Shown piece by piece: positions 35,842 to 48,780 of a stretch of DNA of 64,000 bases; position 1 is the stretch's first letter; every line of letters begins with the position of its first letter. The DNA lies in assembly GCF_035222375.1 (NCBI RefSeq), contig NW_026946364.1, positions 682,001 to 746,000 on the forward strand, in the 5' to 3' direction. The DNA comes from Podospora pseudocomata. Taxonomy: Eukaryota > Ascomycota > Sordariomycetes > Sordariales > Podosporaceae. The translations under genes and the position numbers were made by a program. The notes under the pieces are model-generated. The model saw only the letters and a list, made by a program, of their open reading frames with translations. It was not told where the DNA came from and did not search any database.

Positions 35842-38800
35842 ATGGCGAAATCGAAGAACAGCAGACAAAAGGGCCGAAAGAATGCCACTCAAAAGGGCGA
35901 ATCCAGTGCCCAGGCCGCCAGACGCGCTACCCAGCTGGAGCTTCCAGAGGGTTACCAGAAACTTAGCCCCAACAACGGTGGCTCCAACAGCTCTGGCCAT
36001 CCCAGAGGCAATGGGAAGCTCAGCAATGAGTCTAAGAAAGCCCAGGATTCTGCCAGTTCTGCTGGAAAGCTGTCTGCCTCATACCCCAAGCCGTGGGAGA
36101 TGTCAAAGCTTTATGTAATTCTCAATTCTGATCCTTTGCCGGCACCCACGCTAACAGTTTCACAGGGTGCTCCCATTGACAAGCCTGGAACTCTGAACTT
36201 TAACTACGATCGTCCCTGGGTTTCTCTCGAGGGCAAACATGTGAAGTATGAGCTCGCCACCGCTCTTGAGAAGGGTCGCCGTGAGATGTTGCCTGCTGTG
36301 TTCCCTGACTACATGCCGGAGCAGAAGCAGGAAGTTCGGAACCAGTACGAGAGAAGTGGCTTGTTGGAGTTGTTTGAGGCTCGTGACAGCTGCAACAAGA
36401 ATGCCCCGAAAGTTCCTGGGTTTTTGGGTGGCGTAAGTTTTGTCCTAGTTCCCTTTTCAAAAATTGCTGAACTGACACTGTTGTATAGATCAACCCTGAC
36501 ATGATCTCGGTTGAAGACACTACGCAAGTGGGCGCCAACGATGCGAACCCACTAATTGGATTCCTCACCCAGATTGATCTCGCCAGAGAGATCGTCAATC
36601 TCTTGCATCCGAGTGTGCGCGATATCACGGCATTGGCCTTCACATGCAAACAGGCCGGCCAATACGTCGACCGAATCATGGTTAGTGCCTCACCTCTAAC
36701 ATCTTCAACCTATATTCAGTGTTAACCTTATGTCAGGAACGCTGGGACTACACCACCGGGGAGAATTTCGCTGATGTTTATCTCCCCAAATTCGGCAACG
36801 ACGGAGGAGAAATCAAGAGAGCTGGTGTACGGAGCGACATTCTGGTCATCACACCAACCTCCCCCAAGCCCCCGAGTCGCACGCCATATCTCGATGATTT
36901 CGGAAGGACTCTTCATATTAGTAAGGATATATCAATGTTTCCTCAGCTAAATTCAAGCTAACTCATTCTTCTAGTCAAGGTCATGGTCAGCATTCCGCAG
37001 AGTTTCCGACACGTTGTCCTTGACCGGCTACCCTTTTTAGACGTCAACATGGTGGGTCTGGTTATCAGTTCCATGCCCAACCTTGAGAGCTTGGCCATCT
37101 CGCGTTGCGACCTTCTCGACGTCGCCAAACTCCCTGCATTGATCAAGATCATCAAGGAGCATCCGAGAACGCCCCGTAACAAAGGCAAGGCCAAAGCCTT
37201 ACGCACCAGTAACGCTATAGAGGGTGAGCATGTTGGAGAGAACGGTGGCAAGAACAGTAACGGTAACAGCAGTGCGGATGACAGCAGCTCTACGGAGGAC
37301 GAAGACCAGACGAGCAGCAACGACACATCCCTATTGACTGAGCCCGACACCAGCTTAATCTCTACGGATACAGCAGCAACCTGGGTGGGTGATGAAGACC
37401 AGACGGGCATCGACGTCATAGCAGCGACCACGGATGCTGAGAGTAACGCTACAATCCACTATATACGATTGGATTTCAGCCCTTTCTTCTTCCGCGGCCC
37501 CAACACTTGCGAACGACTTGGATCTTTTGGTGTTACGTACAACGAGCCCACATTCCACACCCCAAAGGCCGTGGTAGCTCTTATGATGCAGTGTTGGGAC
37601 GACGCGGATACTATCGGGATGGACTTGATGAGCGATAACTCTTCTTTCTTCAGCTTCGTCCGTCGTCTTCCCGGCTGGAACTGCTTATGGTCCTTGAAAG
37701 CGCGCGATGCTATGCTGTCGTTTAAGCGGGAGACCAGCGGTATCGTGCTCCCAGAAGACTTCCAGCGCACAGTCGAGCGCACAGCTCGCTCCGAGATTAT
37801 CGCAGAGAATCACGGCAGTTCTAGGGTTGCCCAGCCAGCCTTCCTTGATCAAGTCACAGCCCGTGTCGTAAAGCTCCGAAAGGAGAAGCACGACGAAATC
37901 AAGAAGGAAGCCCAGAACCGCTTTTGCGATGATCTGATGGCAGCTACCAGCGGCGACGACTTCAGGCCGTCGGATTACCCTCTCCCGAACAGTATAGCGT
38001 TCTATCTCGGTAACGCTGAAAACCACAACGCCTTCGGGTGCTGGCGTCGGCAGTATTTATGTCAAGGCTGCAAAAAACTCCTGCCCCGCGTCCTGTTTGC
38101 AATCGAACTCGATGATTGTTGGGGCTGCAAGATGGTCGCCTTCGTCAGGGACATGGAGAGCAGCGACCTTCGCCGCTGGAAGCAAAGCGCTATTGGGTAT
38201 TACCTCAAGGGTCTGGACATAAAGAAAGGGTCACTGACTGATGTCATTGACCCGGCCCGAGGTCGACACTTGACGGCAGCTCTCGGGGCGGCCAAGATAG
38301 CCGATTCTATCTGGCTGAAGTTTATGAACTTCTCCCCGACCGATCCGGTGGTGTACCCCCCCGAGCCACCCAACCTACACAGGAACACCGCCGCTTACTC
38401 ACGTTATCGGTGGAAACATAATTGGCCAGAGCAGGCGTTTGATTACCGGGAGGGTGGTCCTCAACATGAGGATCCCTTCAAACACCCAAACTCCGACTGG
38501 GAAGACACCGAGCTCTGCGGCGGTGAGCCTCCCGAAAGCTTTAACGCCAATTTCCGGTGGTCAGAGGAAGCCAGTACGACTCTCTTTGAGGAGTATATCC
38601 GTCGAAACGGACTCGCGAAGCAGATCACCGATCCCGAGGCCCAGAAGAGGATCGCCGCTGCAAAGGAGTGGGAGAAGATTCGGCGTCTCCCCGGGCCAAA
38701 GGATTATTCAAAGAACGGAATGTGGCACCTTGGACGGGACCTCAGGCGCTACTACCAGAACCAGGGTGACAAGTCGATTCATGCCTTGATTCACGGAAGA

Positions 38801-38956
38801 GTCGAGAAGTGCATTTGGTCCTTCAACACGCCTATGCTGCGTCCCTTTGACCTGGACCACCCGATTCCAGACAAGCGGGTCAACTACGAAGCCTGGGAGG
38901 AGCTCAAGGAGCGTGAGATTTGGGAGTTGGTTCCTGCTGGCCACTCTAGGCGGTGA
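35842..38956 (+). CDS. F-box/LRR-like protein with C-terminal Cys cluster, function unknown
   Basis: Predicted exons: 35842-36114, 36166-36432, 36489-36680, 36737-36920 and 36975-38956; 965 residues. The N-terminus is Lys/Arg-rich and disordered (MAKSKNSRQKGRKN). Residues about 199-244 resemble an F-box (DLAREIVNLLHPSVRD...ALAFTCKQ). Segments after it look like one or two leucine-rich repeats (VLDRLPFLDV..., LESLAISRCDLLDV). F-box proteins normally hand substrates to an SCF ubiquitin ligase through Skp1. A Cys series at 661, 668, 671, 687 and 690 (Cx6Cx2Cx15Cx2C) could bind zinc; a Cys-rich end is common among fungal F-box-like proteins. The first intron is 51 bp, a multiple of three and without a stop, so its retention would give a 982-residue form. 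Its GCTAAC branch and CACAG acceptor argue that it is genuinely spliced. Confidence 0.75.
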
Positions 38957-40059
38957 TTGTGAGCAGTCTGATTCCAGGTCGTCCACGAGGAAAGGAGGAG
39001 GAAGGGGGCTGTTCGATAAGTGTGGCTCTGTCTTTAACGGATCAGAAAACAGCAAAAAAAAAAAAAAAGGTGAGAAGCAAAAAAAGAACAAAAAAAAAAG
39101 AAATATGGGGCCAATTTCTTGGTCAACTCTTTCACCGTCTGAGGGCATCATCAGGGTCATTTGGAAGGTTTTACAGCATATTTAGCATTTTTCCTGCTGT
39201 GCATAAGGGGGTTTATATCCGGACAGCAAAAAGGCATGGACTCGAGATTTCAGAGTTGGGGGGGGGGGCGGGGGGGGACGGGAGTCATCAGACATCAGCA
39301 CGCATTTGAGATTTCGAGCGAGGAGTTAGCAGGTTTATGGCGGTGGTTTAAGGCATGGCGTTAACAGATACAAGGAAAACGGCATGATTGATGATGGACG
39401 GCAGGGAATTATGAGGATCATGAGGATAATGAGAACTGGGGGGAGCTGGATCCCAGGGAGATAGCCAAGAAAAAGCCTGGGTTTGTTTTTTTACCTTGTT
39501 GTGAGATTCTTGAGTGAAACCTGTTTGCATGCAACTCAAAGTGATTGACGCCTTGAATTGAACTCACAGATTCGTGATGATGCTGCAATAGGTATGTTGC
39601 GGGAAGGGGGTAATATTTGCACATGGAGATGAAAAGAACCTCAAAAGTGCAACCCTGACCAAGTTCCACAACATCCTGCTTGACCTAATGACTCAATCAG
39701 CGACACCACTCGCTCGTTATTCCAGGCGTATCTACCATGTAAAATATCACCCCTTCGGTTCAGTATTTTACTGCCTTCAACAAATTCAGCTAGCTGGTCA
39801 AGTATTCACGGGATAAATCATGGATACTCACCCCTTAACAGACACCCTCACGTCACGGATGAACATAGACAAAGCTCTAGACAGCAGTTAAGCATCCTCC
39901 CTGCCTGAATACACCCCTTGTATAATTGCCAAAACCGCTACTCATAAAGCCACAGCGCTATTCCCTACAGAAAACAAAATAAACTTCCCGGTCCAAGCAA
40001 TATCTCTCAACCCCCCGCCTTTTTAAGGCTTCTTCCCTTTCTCGAACTTCTTCCCTCTC
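38957..40059. other. Convergent 3' region with A- and G-runs
   Basis: About 1.1 kb between convergent stop codons. It contains A-runs (39054-39068, 39091-39100) and a long G-run interrupted by one C (39258-39278). No gene is seen. Confidence 0.55.
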
Positions 40060-42293
40060 TTAATGGTCTTCTTCAAGCGACATTTGTATCCCTAAATGCT
40101 CATCATCTTCGGGCGAACCCTCGCTCTCAGATCCATCCAATTCTCCAGGCGGCGGACTTTTGTCACCACCTTTCTCACTCGATGCCTCCTCATCTCCATC
40201 CGAATCAGACGCTTTAAAAAATTGCCAGGTCTCCTTTGCCTGAGGTAGAGCATCCTTCCCAACCTCCACCTCAACCTGCAACTTATTTCCCTCCATGATA
40301 TTGGTCACAAAGTCAAGAAGTTCCAAATCCGTGTTTCTTCGACTCATCATTGAAATGCAGAGGGGTAGCGCTTCTGTAGCGCGACTGATAGCGGAAGAGA
40401 AGGATATTCTCCCCACTGGCAGAATCACCTGAGGGCGTTCCAGAATGGCAGCCAGGGTGTCGTCCCAGTTTGTCATACGGTGAGCTGTCGGAGCGTAGCT
40501 GCTGGGAGAATAGACCCGTGACCTTGGACCTTGGCCCGCCACCGTTGGCAGCAGCACAATCGGCTCTTCAAGAGACTCCATCGATTTATCAAACCACTCT
40601 GCAAAGTCTCTTATCCGAGCATAGCAGTTTTCCCGGTCCTCGTTTGAAAGATTATCCATTTCCCGCCTAGACGCGTTCCCAAGAGTTAGCTACGGTCTGA
40701 GATGCAATCTGACATGAATAGATTCATGAATAAACTTGACAAGGGTATTAGAAAATTATCGCGGGCCACTTACCAGACGGATTCAACTGCATCATCCCAA
40801 TAAAGCCTGAGTAGATCTCTCGTCTCAGCGGATGGATTCTTGTAAGCATAGTCATCCATAGACTCGTAATATCTCTGGCCAAAATCATGACAGTAGGCCT
40901 TCCATGCGCAGTCTTCCATGTAGGTATGAAGCGGATCCTGAGACGGGGCCTTTGGTGGTGATCGCGTTTCCCAACTTGTTTCCATGTCAAATTCCTCTGT
41001 TGGTATGTCGACGAGATTCGCTAAGTGGAGAGATAATTCAAGATTTGGTTTCGAAAACCTGTGGCCCAGGTAAACGATGTTTGTTGGCGGTGTGGAGGAG
41101 TTCTTGTGTGTTAACGCGGTTTCGATTCTACTGATGGATGCTTCTGCAGCTTGTTGGACCGATTTCAGAGATCGTGACATGAAGGCAATGGCGCTCAGTC
41201 GCATGGAGGGCATATCCGTTTCAGCGAGAAGTACACCGGAAGAGCTAAGACGAAGGGCGAAAAGCCCATACCATTCAGCTGTTTCCATGAAGCCACCAAG
41301 GGTGTCGATTCCAACCGCGCAATCAATCCACTTGTAGCCAGCCAGCGCCGAGCCAGCACCGGGCGAGCTTCCCAATGCCTCTTGATAGCCGTCTGCACGG
41401 GGATTCTTTGGGCTAGAAACGTCGACCCAGGCCGAGTGTAAAATGCCAAACTGCGATACTTTGGTTTTGCCAACCATTATGGCTCCCAACCCGATCAAGT
41501 GTTTGATGAGGTGGCACGTTTTTGAGGAGGGGGGAACGAAGGACGTCCATGATTCACTTGATAACGTAGTCTTTACTCCCTCCACTGGAAAAAAATCGTC
41601 GACAACAAATCGCATACCGGCCAGGGGCTTCTCGGGCGAAGGATCGGAGTAGTATAGTCGGCTGGGCACGGCTATGGCTTTGTGAAGTCCATCTTGAGAC
41701 AAAGCAGTGACAGGACCAAATGCACTAGTTGAACACCTCATGTCAGCCAAATGCTCTTGTCATATCGATAGATGGATCTAGGAAACTAGGGGAACTAGAT
41801 ACCTATTCTCAGCTTGGTGAAGACTTTTTGGAAAGACACCAAAGTTGAAGGCACGGAGGCTATCAGGATAGAGCCTCCAGGCTTGATGGAGCCCTTCGTT
41901 GTATAAGAAGTAGGGCCCCGGTCTCACCGGATGTTCCAAGTCCTCAAGGATCAAGCCGTGCACCACATGTAGTGGGAACTTGTTGTCCGCGCCAGCTTTG
42001 GCGTCAACTGTTGGGTCCTGGTGGTCAATGGTGACAATCCTGTGACCGAATCCGGTCGTGTAGACATCATCAGCCACGACAAATCTCTCAAGAGTTGAGA
42101 TACATGACTCGTCGTGGTATTGTTCGAGAGTCAAGCCAGTTACAGGTACGATGTCTCGTAGCTTCGATGCGTTTCCGACACGTCCCAGTCTTTGTGGATG
42201 AACAAAGTACTGAACATTGTCGACGGTGGTGAAGATCTGCCGCTCGAGGTGTCGGTCCAATGGCGGAGACTGCTTCCTGTCCGGGGCGGCCAT
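40060..42293 (-). CDS. Amidase-signature family protein, probably catalytically dead
   Basis: Three exons (42293-41803, 41724-40774, 40666-40060) join in frame to 682 residues; introns are 78 and 107 bp. The ATG at 42293 is the first in frame. The N-terminal third (FTTVDNVQYFVHP..., GFVHRI-like strands) and the middle match fungal amidase-signature proteins that carry an extra N-terminal region. Active amidases have a catalytic Lys in a VKD motif, a cis-Ser in GSSSG and a nucleophilic Ser in GSDTGGS. Here the aligned segments read VVDDFFPVEGVK (Lys replaced by Asp), GSSPGAGS (first Ser retained) and GIDTLGGF (nucleophile replaced by Gly). The fold should persist but amide hydrolysis is unlikely. 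Exon 3 adds the usual C-terminal lobe and an acidic Ser/Asp/Glu tail. All frames are intact, so this is not a decaying gene; a binding or regulatory role is inference. Confidence 0.8.
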
Positions 42294-44225
42294 GATCAGA
42301 TCTCCGAGACGTGGATAAGGATGGCGGTGGCTTATTATACTAATTGCTGTTGACAATGGTGGACTCTACAGGCACCTGTAGAGATGAACACGATAATAGC
42401 ATAAGATGAGTTCGAGTGGTGGTTGTCTGGTTGAAACGGGAGTTCAAGCGTCAGCGTGGTCGACGTCCAATCTCAGCAGGCAGCCCGCCTTCCATCTTTT
42501 GGGTTGCTCAAGGGGTGGCGGCACCTTCCACATTATTCCCGCTCAACCAGGCGCGAGGATCCCTCTTTCCACTTTTCTCCTGCAATTTTTCGTGACCAGA
42601 GTTGCAACAAGCTTTCCTACTTGTGTCTTGGACAGACATGATGTTGTGGGAAGCCGCCGGCCTTGCTCCCGGATGACAAGCCATCTTTGCCTTGAACAAG
42701 GAGAACCTCCGAACCTCTCGATACAGGGTTAGGGAAGTTCCCCATCACCTACATCATCTTCCGTCTTTCCTTTTCGGTCCCTGTGACAATGATAAACTCC
42801 GAACTCTGGGCCGTAGCTCATGGTTACCACAAGATGGATCGGACTTAAGCTTAATTGTACCTACATCTCCCGCGAGATCGGTTGGCTTGTGTCTAAAAGG
42901 GACATACTCGGCGCTCGTCATTCTAGATGGGGCTTATCAATGGTATCTCCAGAGCTGGGCCTACCACTGACCAGAGCCATGTCAATCCACCAAAGAAGAG
43001 ATGGCATCTTTGGGGGTACTTCGAATCGTACCTCTAGGACCCTTCAGTATGGGATCTTACATCCAGACAGCCACCTATTGGTCCCCGCATCGTGGCCGCG
43101 AATGTAACCGACGTCACGAAAATGAAACTCTCCGGCTTGAGTTCGGGAACTTCTGCATTTCCAGCCATACATACAGACGCCACCTGCCAGCCTCGCCTGT
43201 CACTACACCGAACATCATCCTTCCACAGCACAATCCAGCACATGGACGCTTCCCGTGTTGTGTCTCATGCCCCGGAATATGGCCCCAAAAGATCAACCAA
43301 CTGGCCTCTCTATTGTCACATATTTCATTTCGATCCCGCCTCTCGCCAACACAGTTAACTCCGGTCCACGATGTCCATCAGAGGATCGGCTGCAACACAA
43401 CATGTGGCACAGTGTACAGACAAAAAAGAAACAAATATTGAAACCAAGAACATGTGGGTCGCTGACTGAACAGATCTTGGATCAAACATGCAGCAGCAAC
43501 AACAATAGCCAAAAGTCCCCTACTCTGATTACCCCTGACTTGCATCGCCAAGGCTCGGACTACATACAGCCCTTACAAATACGACCTGCTAACACCGAGA
43601 CATGTGAGGGGGATACTGAACAGTGAAGACGCAGTAAACAAGTTTTCCGGTGCGTCCGGATATACTCGGCGGTTGCAATGCACGCAAAGGAAAAGAAAAG
43701 AATACCACGATAACAAACCAGGGCCCACGTGTTGGCTAACATACCTACGGACAGAGTCTTGGGTTTGGAGCTGCAGGTATGTACAAAAATGTCATATTAA
43801 ATACGTTTACTTATATCTACACTATGTACTGTGTATCAATGCCCAAAATACATACCGTTCGAACTCCATGCTATCCATACGTGTCCCTTGTTGCCTGGGG
43901 TACCTGCCCATGCCCCTTGTCCTGTTAGCCATTCCTTGTTATAACTCCATGACTTGATCCCAATCTCCCATACCAGAAATGACAATAACCCGCTAAAAGC
44001 TCATCAAATAAAAACGAATGGGGGTATCTTCTCCATCTCGCAGTCCAAAGTATCAACCGCGTGGGTATCATCACTCCTCCTCAGCTTTTCGAAAACCGCC
44101 CCTTGCTGGAGAAATACCTTGCTGGAAAGATACCTTGCTCGACAGATCTCTGGAGCCACTGGCGGCATCACCAAACTGACTGTGTATCGCGCACCAGAGT
44201 CCCAGTTCGGATCACCACCCAGAAA
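42294..44225. other. Intergenic region upstream of the amidase-like gene
   Basis: A 1.9-kb interval with the promoter side of the amidase-like gene and the 3' flank of the next minus-strand gene. Overlapping short frames on both strands show no recognisable protein. No repeat structure was noticed. Confidence 0.5.
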
Positions 44226-45485
44226 TCACCTCCCTCTCCTCAACCTCTCCACCATCGTCCCATTTCCCCGTAACCCATCCAACTCAAAATTCTTATACCA
44301 ACACCCACACTCCCCCTCCGCCCCATCAATCCCCCCAGCAGTCCCATTATCATTCCCCCCAAACAACCCCCCCAAATCAACCCCCCTCCCATCCCTATAA
44401 CAATCCGGCACCACACCCCCTTCCCCATCCTCACCACCTTGTTGCACCTCCCCAACCTCCACCAAAAAAGGCCAAACCCTCTCCTCCCCTTCCTTCCCCG
44501 CCCTCCCCGTAATCTCCGTCAGAATAACCCCCCCCAAATCCTCCGGCCAAGACGCTCTCTGCCGGGTGTATATCGCCGCTGACAAAACAGTAGTGTTAAA
44601 CCAGCATTGTATCCTCTCCTCTCCTCCCCCTTCTGTTCCATTGGTAGGAATCGACAAAGTGACTGGTTTGGGGTAGATAAGCGAAAAGACAAAACGTTCA
44701 TTGTATTGGTTAATATCGAGGTGTGTCAGTGTCAGGTTTTGGAATTGTGGACCGGTGGTGTGGGATGGGTTGGAGGAGATGGTATAGCCTGATCTCGGGG
44801 AGGGGGTTATCGTCCAGTGGAATATCGCTGTTGCTAGTAACCGTGGTTGCGGTTGTTGTTCTGGGGAGGTGTAGCACTGCCAGGCGGTGGCCAGAGACGG
44901 AAAGGTGAGGCAAGCGGTGGAGGTATTAGTTAGAAGAGCAGTAGTGAAGATGTAAGACCCCGAGGGGAAGAGGTTCGTTGGGGAGGGGGAGTCGGATTGG
45001 GAGGTTTGGTTTCTATATAGAACAAGATATATTAGTTATATAATGGCAAGCAGAAGAAGAAGACCGAGAAGAAGAAGAAAAAAGACGAACCGTTTTCGCA
45101 ACCCGATGGTCAAACCAGCCGATAACCCAACTATCACCCCTACGACCAGCAAAACCCCAAACATCTTCCTATACCACCCCTTCCTCGCCACCGGTCCCTG
45201 ATCCCTCCCCCCCCCTCCCACCACCTCCCGCTGCGCAACCTCCATCTTTGCCGTCCCCGACGCCGGCCTCTCCACCCCTCCCGAAACTGCCCCAAAAGGC
45301 GGCGGCGTCCTCGACCGATGACTACCGCGCACACTACTCCCCTGCGAATTCGACCTCGAAACCGGTGGTCGTCGCGGCGACTTGGGCGGCACCCCCGGCG
45401 GCGGCGTGGTAGAGTGCACCACATCCTCGATAATCATCGGCAACGGCTGCGATAGCCGCGACGAGGACCGACTCCCGGGCGCCAT
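44226..45485 (-). CDS. Single-pass membrane glycoprotein, function unknown
   Basis: Two exons (45485-45091, 45012-44226) with a 78-bp intron join in frame to 393 residues. Residues 1-105 are Ser/Pro/Arg-rich and disordered, with no signal peptide. One hydrophobic span follows (MFGVLLVVGVIVGLSAGLTI, about 107-128) behind a basic flank (KGWYRK), so a type II orientation with a cytosolic N-terminus is likely. The outer part (132-393) has many N-x-S/T sites and several Cys (near ACLTF, WQCYT, IQCWF, PDCY, CGCWY), fitting an extracytoplasmic disulfide-bonded domain. I recognise no catalytic motif. Similar proteins in moulds are usually left as hypothetical. The ATG at 45485 is the first in this frame; upstream in-frame sequence lacks an ATG. 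Confidence 0.75.
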
Positions 45486-46528
45486 AATAAATGGTGAACA
45501 CTCCTCGACAGACGCGCCCGGGAGAGAGTCAAGGTGTGATGGTGGGGGGGAGGGAATGACGTTGTTGCGTGATGGAAGCAAAATAATGGTACTATTCCAG
45601 CACGATTAAATCCACCATCATCTAACCTCGTCAGAAAAACAAAACCTCAATTCCAGCGAAAATAACACAAATGAATGAGGAAGGAGAAAAGAGTTGAACC
45701 AAACCTCGGCATCAAACAAAATCAATAATACCACCACAAGCACCACCACCACTTACCTCTCTCACCACTGCGACCGTGATATCCCGCCGCTGCTCTCCCG
45801 CGCCTAGACGAGCAGAGGCAGATCATCCTTGTCCACAATTTCTCTTTGGTTTAGATAGTATCCTCATCCTTGTTCGCGCCGTAGCATTTCTCCTCTTCCT
45901 CCTCCTAGGGTGATCATTCTGGGCATGGGGCATGGGGGGGTTTTGTACACACATACGAAAGCGAAAATGCATGCAACCACCCACACCCCCTCTTTGCAGA
46001 GCTGAAGAATCCAAACTGTCTAGACCCTTTGGCTCCCTCACCAAGGGATAAGGCCCCAGACCCGAGACATCAACCAGAGAGCATAATGATCCACAGGACT
46101 CTGGATCACGTTTCGGTTTCGGCGGATAATCCTCTGACCGACAAGACACACCATTGGGACGTTATCGCGGCGCCACGCAGGCATAGCGCCAAACCACCTT
46201 CACCGTTAGCCCAAGAGAGGAAAGGCGTTCTCTCGACACAACTGCAAAAAAACGAAATTGCGATCTTCCCCGCAAATGCACAGTGCCGACAAGAAGCTTG
46301 GTCACTGCTGTAGCCATGAGGCGTAGAATTCAACTCCCAAGATAAGCATCTTGACATCTTGATTGATAAGTACACATCCTCAACGCCCTAAGCTGAAGGT
46401 ACTCCGTATCTCTGCATATACAGCTAAAGTCAAGTGGTATCCGCAAACAGCTGAACAGGAAAAAAATATACATGAAAAGAACCATCATTTATCTTCATCG
46501 ATGAACCCATTCGTTCCTTGTTGGTCCC
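45486..46528. other. Spacer between membrane glycoprotein and trehalase genes
   Basis: About 1 kb containing the promoter of the glycoprotein gene and the 3' flank of the trehalase gene, both on the minus strand. No further gene is seen. Confidence 0.55.
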
Positions 46529-48780
46529 CTACTTTCTCTGGCCCTTGTTGCCTCCAAACTTCTTCACCCACTGGGCATCCCACGAGTCAAGTTCGACGGC
46601 GAACCTGCCTCTCTTCTCGAGCTGATCCTCCTTCTTGTCGGCTCTCTTGTCAGGCTTGGTGAATCCTGGAGGCAGAAGACCGCCGCCTCTCCTAGCATGG
46701 ACGTTAGCTGCCTCGATATCACCGCAGTCTGGCCTCTTGAGCTTGTCGCCAAAAGTATCAGCTGCCCAGATAGCTACGCCGTTGGTCCAGCCGAACCCTT
46801 CGACAACCTCATATTCGCCACCCCCACCAGCCACAGTCGTGGCGTTGTCGCTGTACTTCTCAAACATGGTTCCCTTCGCCTCTGGGGCTAGGCCTTGAAG
46901 CTTGGGCGTCTCGAAGGTTGAGCCACCGGTGGCATACCAGGTGCAGAAAGTGGAGTCGATGTAGCGTTGCGCGAGCTTCAAGCTCAGGTCCTGAACGGCC
47001 TGGTATGAGGAATCATCCTCGCCAAAGGTAGGTGGTGTCTTGAGGAGGCCCTCCATCAAGACGTGCATCAAGGGAGGCCAGACATTAGGTTCGTCCCACT
47101 GCTGTCCAGTAAAATAGTTTGTGGAAGGGATCCCGCCGGCCTTCTCCTCGAGCATCGCCGCAACTCTCGCATAGGCCCTTTGAACCGCCAAGGGGTTGTT
47201 CTTGAGGTGGTTGGGGGCCGCGCCTGTCCAGAACGGGAACAGTTGGCCAATCTGGAACGAAACCTGCTGTCCAGGAGGTGCCGGGCCAGTCTCCCTAGCT
47301 CTGACATCCTCATCGACAGGAATGAAGGTGTTTTGCGAGGCAGATGTGAGATTGTAGTCAAAGTACGACCACAGAGTTGAGTTCCACATGACGTCGTACA
47401 TGGCCTGGCTTCTAGTCTTCGCCTTGGCAGCCCACTTCTCGGCTTCGGTCTCGTTGCCCTGCTGCTTGAGGAAGCAAGAGATGATCTCCTCGTTCTGGTA
47501 GAGAATCGAGTTCAACTCGACGGGAATAGTCTCAAGCACGTTGAGAGAACGGAGAGGGAAGTACTTGTCCTCGGCTGCGTCGAGAGGCGTGCGAAGCCAA
47601 CGAGAGCTGTAGTCCCAGCCAGATTCCGCACCGCTTGCGAGGTTGGCATAGACCTTTTCTTTCTCGGTCTCGTTGAGGGGCGTTTTAACAGGATATATTA
47701 TACCTGTCTCGGCATAGTAGCTCTCGTTGTTGGCTGTAATGTAGTCCTCACGGTAGGACTCGGGACGGGGCTGGTTGTTAATGACGAAGTATCTATTTTT
47801 GTTGTGAGCCTTTCTCTTCCTTCATTTAGGTTGATCGCAGAGACTTACCTGTTGAGAGTGTACTTCTTGCCATTCTTCTCAACCTCAACTGTCCGGTTGG
47901 TGGCCCAGAACTCGTGCTCCTTGATCAAAAGTGGCACTGCGCGCTCCAGAATGCTTGTATCATTGGTGTGCTCGATGTACACCTTGACCATCAATGAGAG
48001 CACAGGTGGCTGACTGCGGTTCAGATAGTAAGCCCTGGCACCGTTGGGAACGAAGCCGACAGTGTCCACCAGGTCAAGGAAATTGAGGATGATGTTCTTG
48101 GAGATGTCCACAAAGGAACCACCGGTGCGCAGGAGACCTTCCAGAATCCAATAGGAATCCCAGTAGTACGGCTCACGGAACCGGCCACCGGCAACCACAA
48201 AGGTGCGGTTGATCGGGATGAAAGAATTGGCGCATCCTGTGCAGTTGTTGGAACCACCCGCATATCGTCTTGTGAGGTCGGGCCAAATGTCAATAACCTT
48301 GCTCACGAACTCCCTGACGACCGGGTCCGCGACTCTCTCCAAGAAGACAGGGTCGGTCTCGAGTTCTTCCTTAGGAACCTCTTCCAACTCACCACCCGCG
48401 GGGGCAAAGTTCTCGCGGAAGAAGTTCTGCAGCTCAGTATTGTTGCTGAGGGGCAGAGAGAGTTGCTTGAAGGCCTCCAGAACTTCATCCAAAGGCTTGA
48501 TAGTGGGCCTGGCGTTCCACAGTTAGAACATGTCTCAGACAGGCATGGATAAGAAGATTGTTTTCGATGAAACCTACATGTCGACGAATGTCTTGGAGTC
48601 GGAAAAGGGATGGGCAAGCTGGATGGCCTTGAGAACATCACCCTGGCAGTACAAGGGCGAGTCGCAAGGCGCGACCACCGAGCCGTTTACCCAAAGAGCC
48701 TGAGGGATGGCGACGACTGCGGTTGCCCAGATCGCGAGTGCAGCGCCTGCCACGAGGCCGCGATGCACCGGCGGTACCAT
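46529..48780 (-). CDS. Secreted GH37 trehalase
   Basis: Three exons (48780-48578, 48508-47849, 47792-46529) join in frame to 708 residues; introns are 69 and 56 bp. The enzyme splits alpha,alpha-trehalose into two glucose molecules. The first about 24 residues (GLVAGAALAIWATAVVA core) form a signal peptide or anchor, and many N-glycosylation sites follow, so it acts outside the plasma membrane. Family hallmarks are clear: trehalase signature 1, GGRFREPYYWDSYW (about 175-188); signature 2, QWDEPNVWPP (about 519-528); and a glycine-rich GGGGEY followed by EGFGWTNGV near the C-terminus. The cytosolic regulatory EF-hand/phosphorylation N-terminus of neutral trehalases is absent. The C-terminus is basic. 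The upstream DNA carries several AGGGG/CCCCT pentamers, the core of stress-response elements, but such short matches are weak evidence. Confidence 0.94.
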
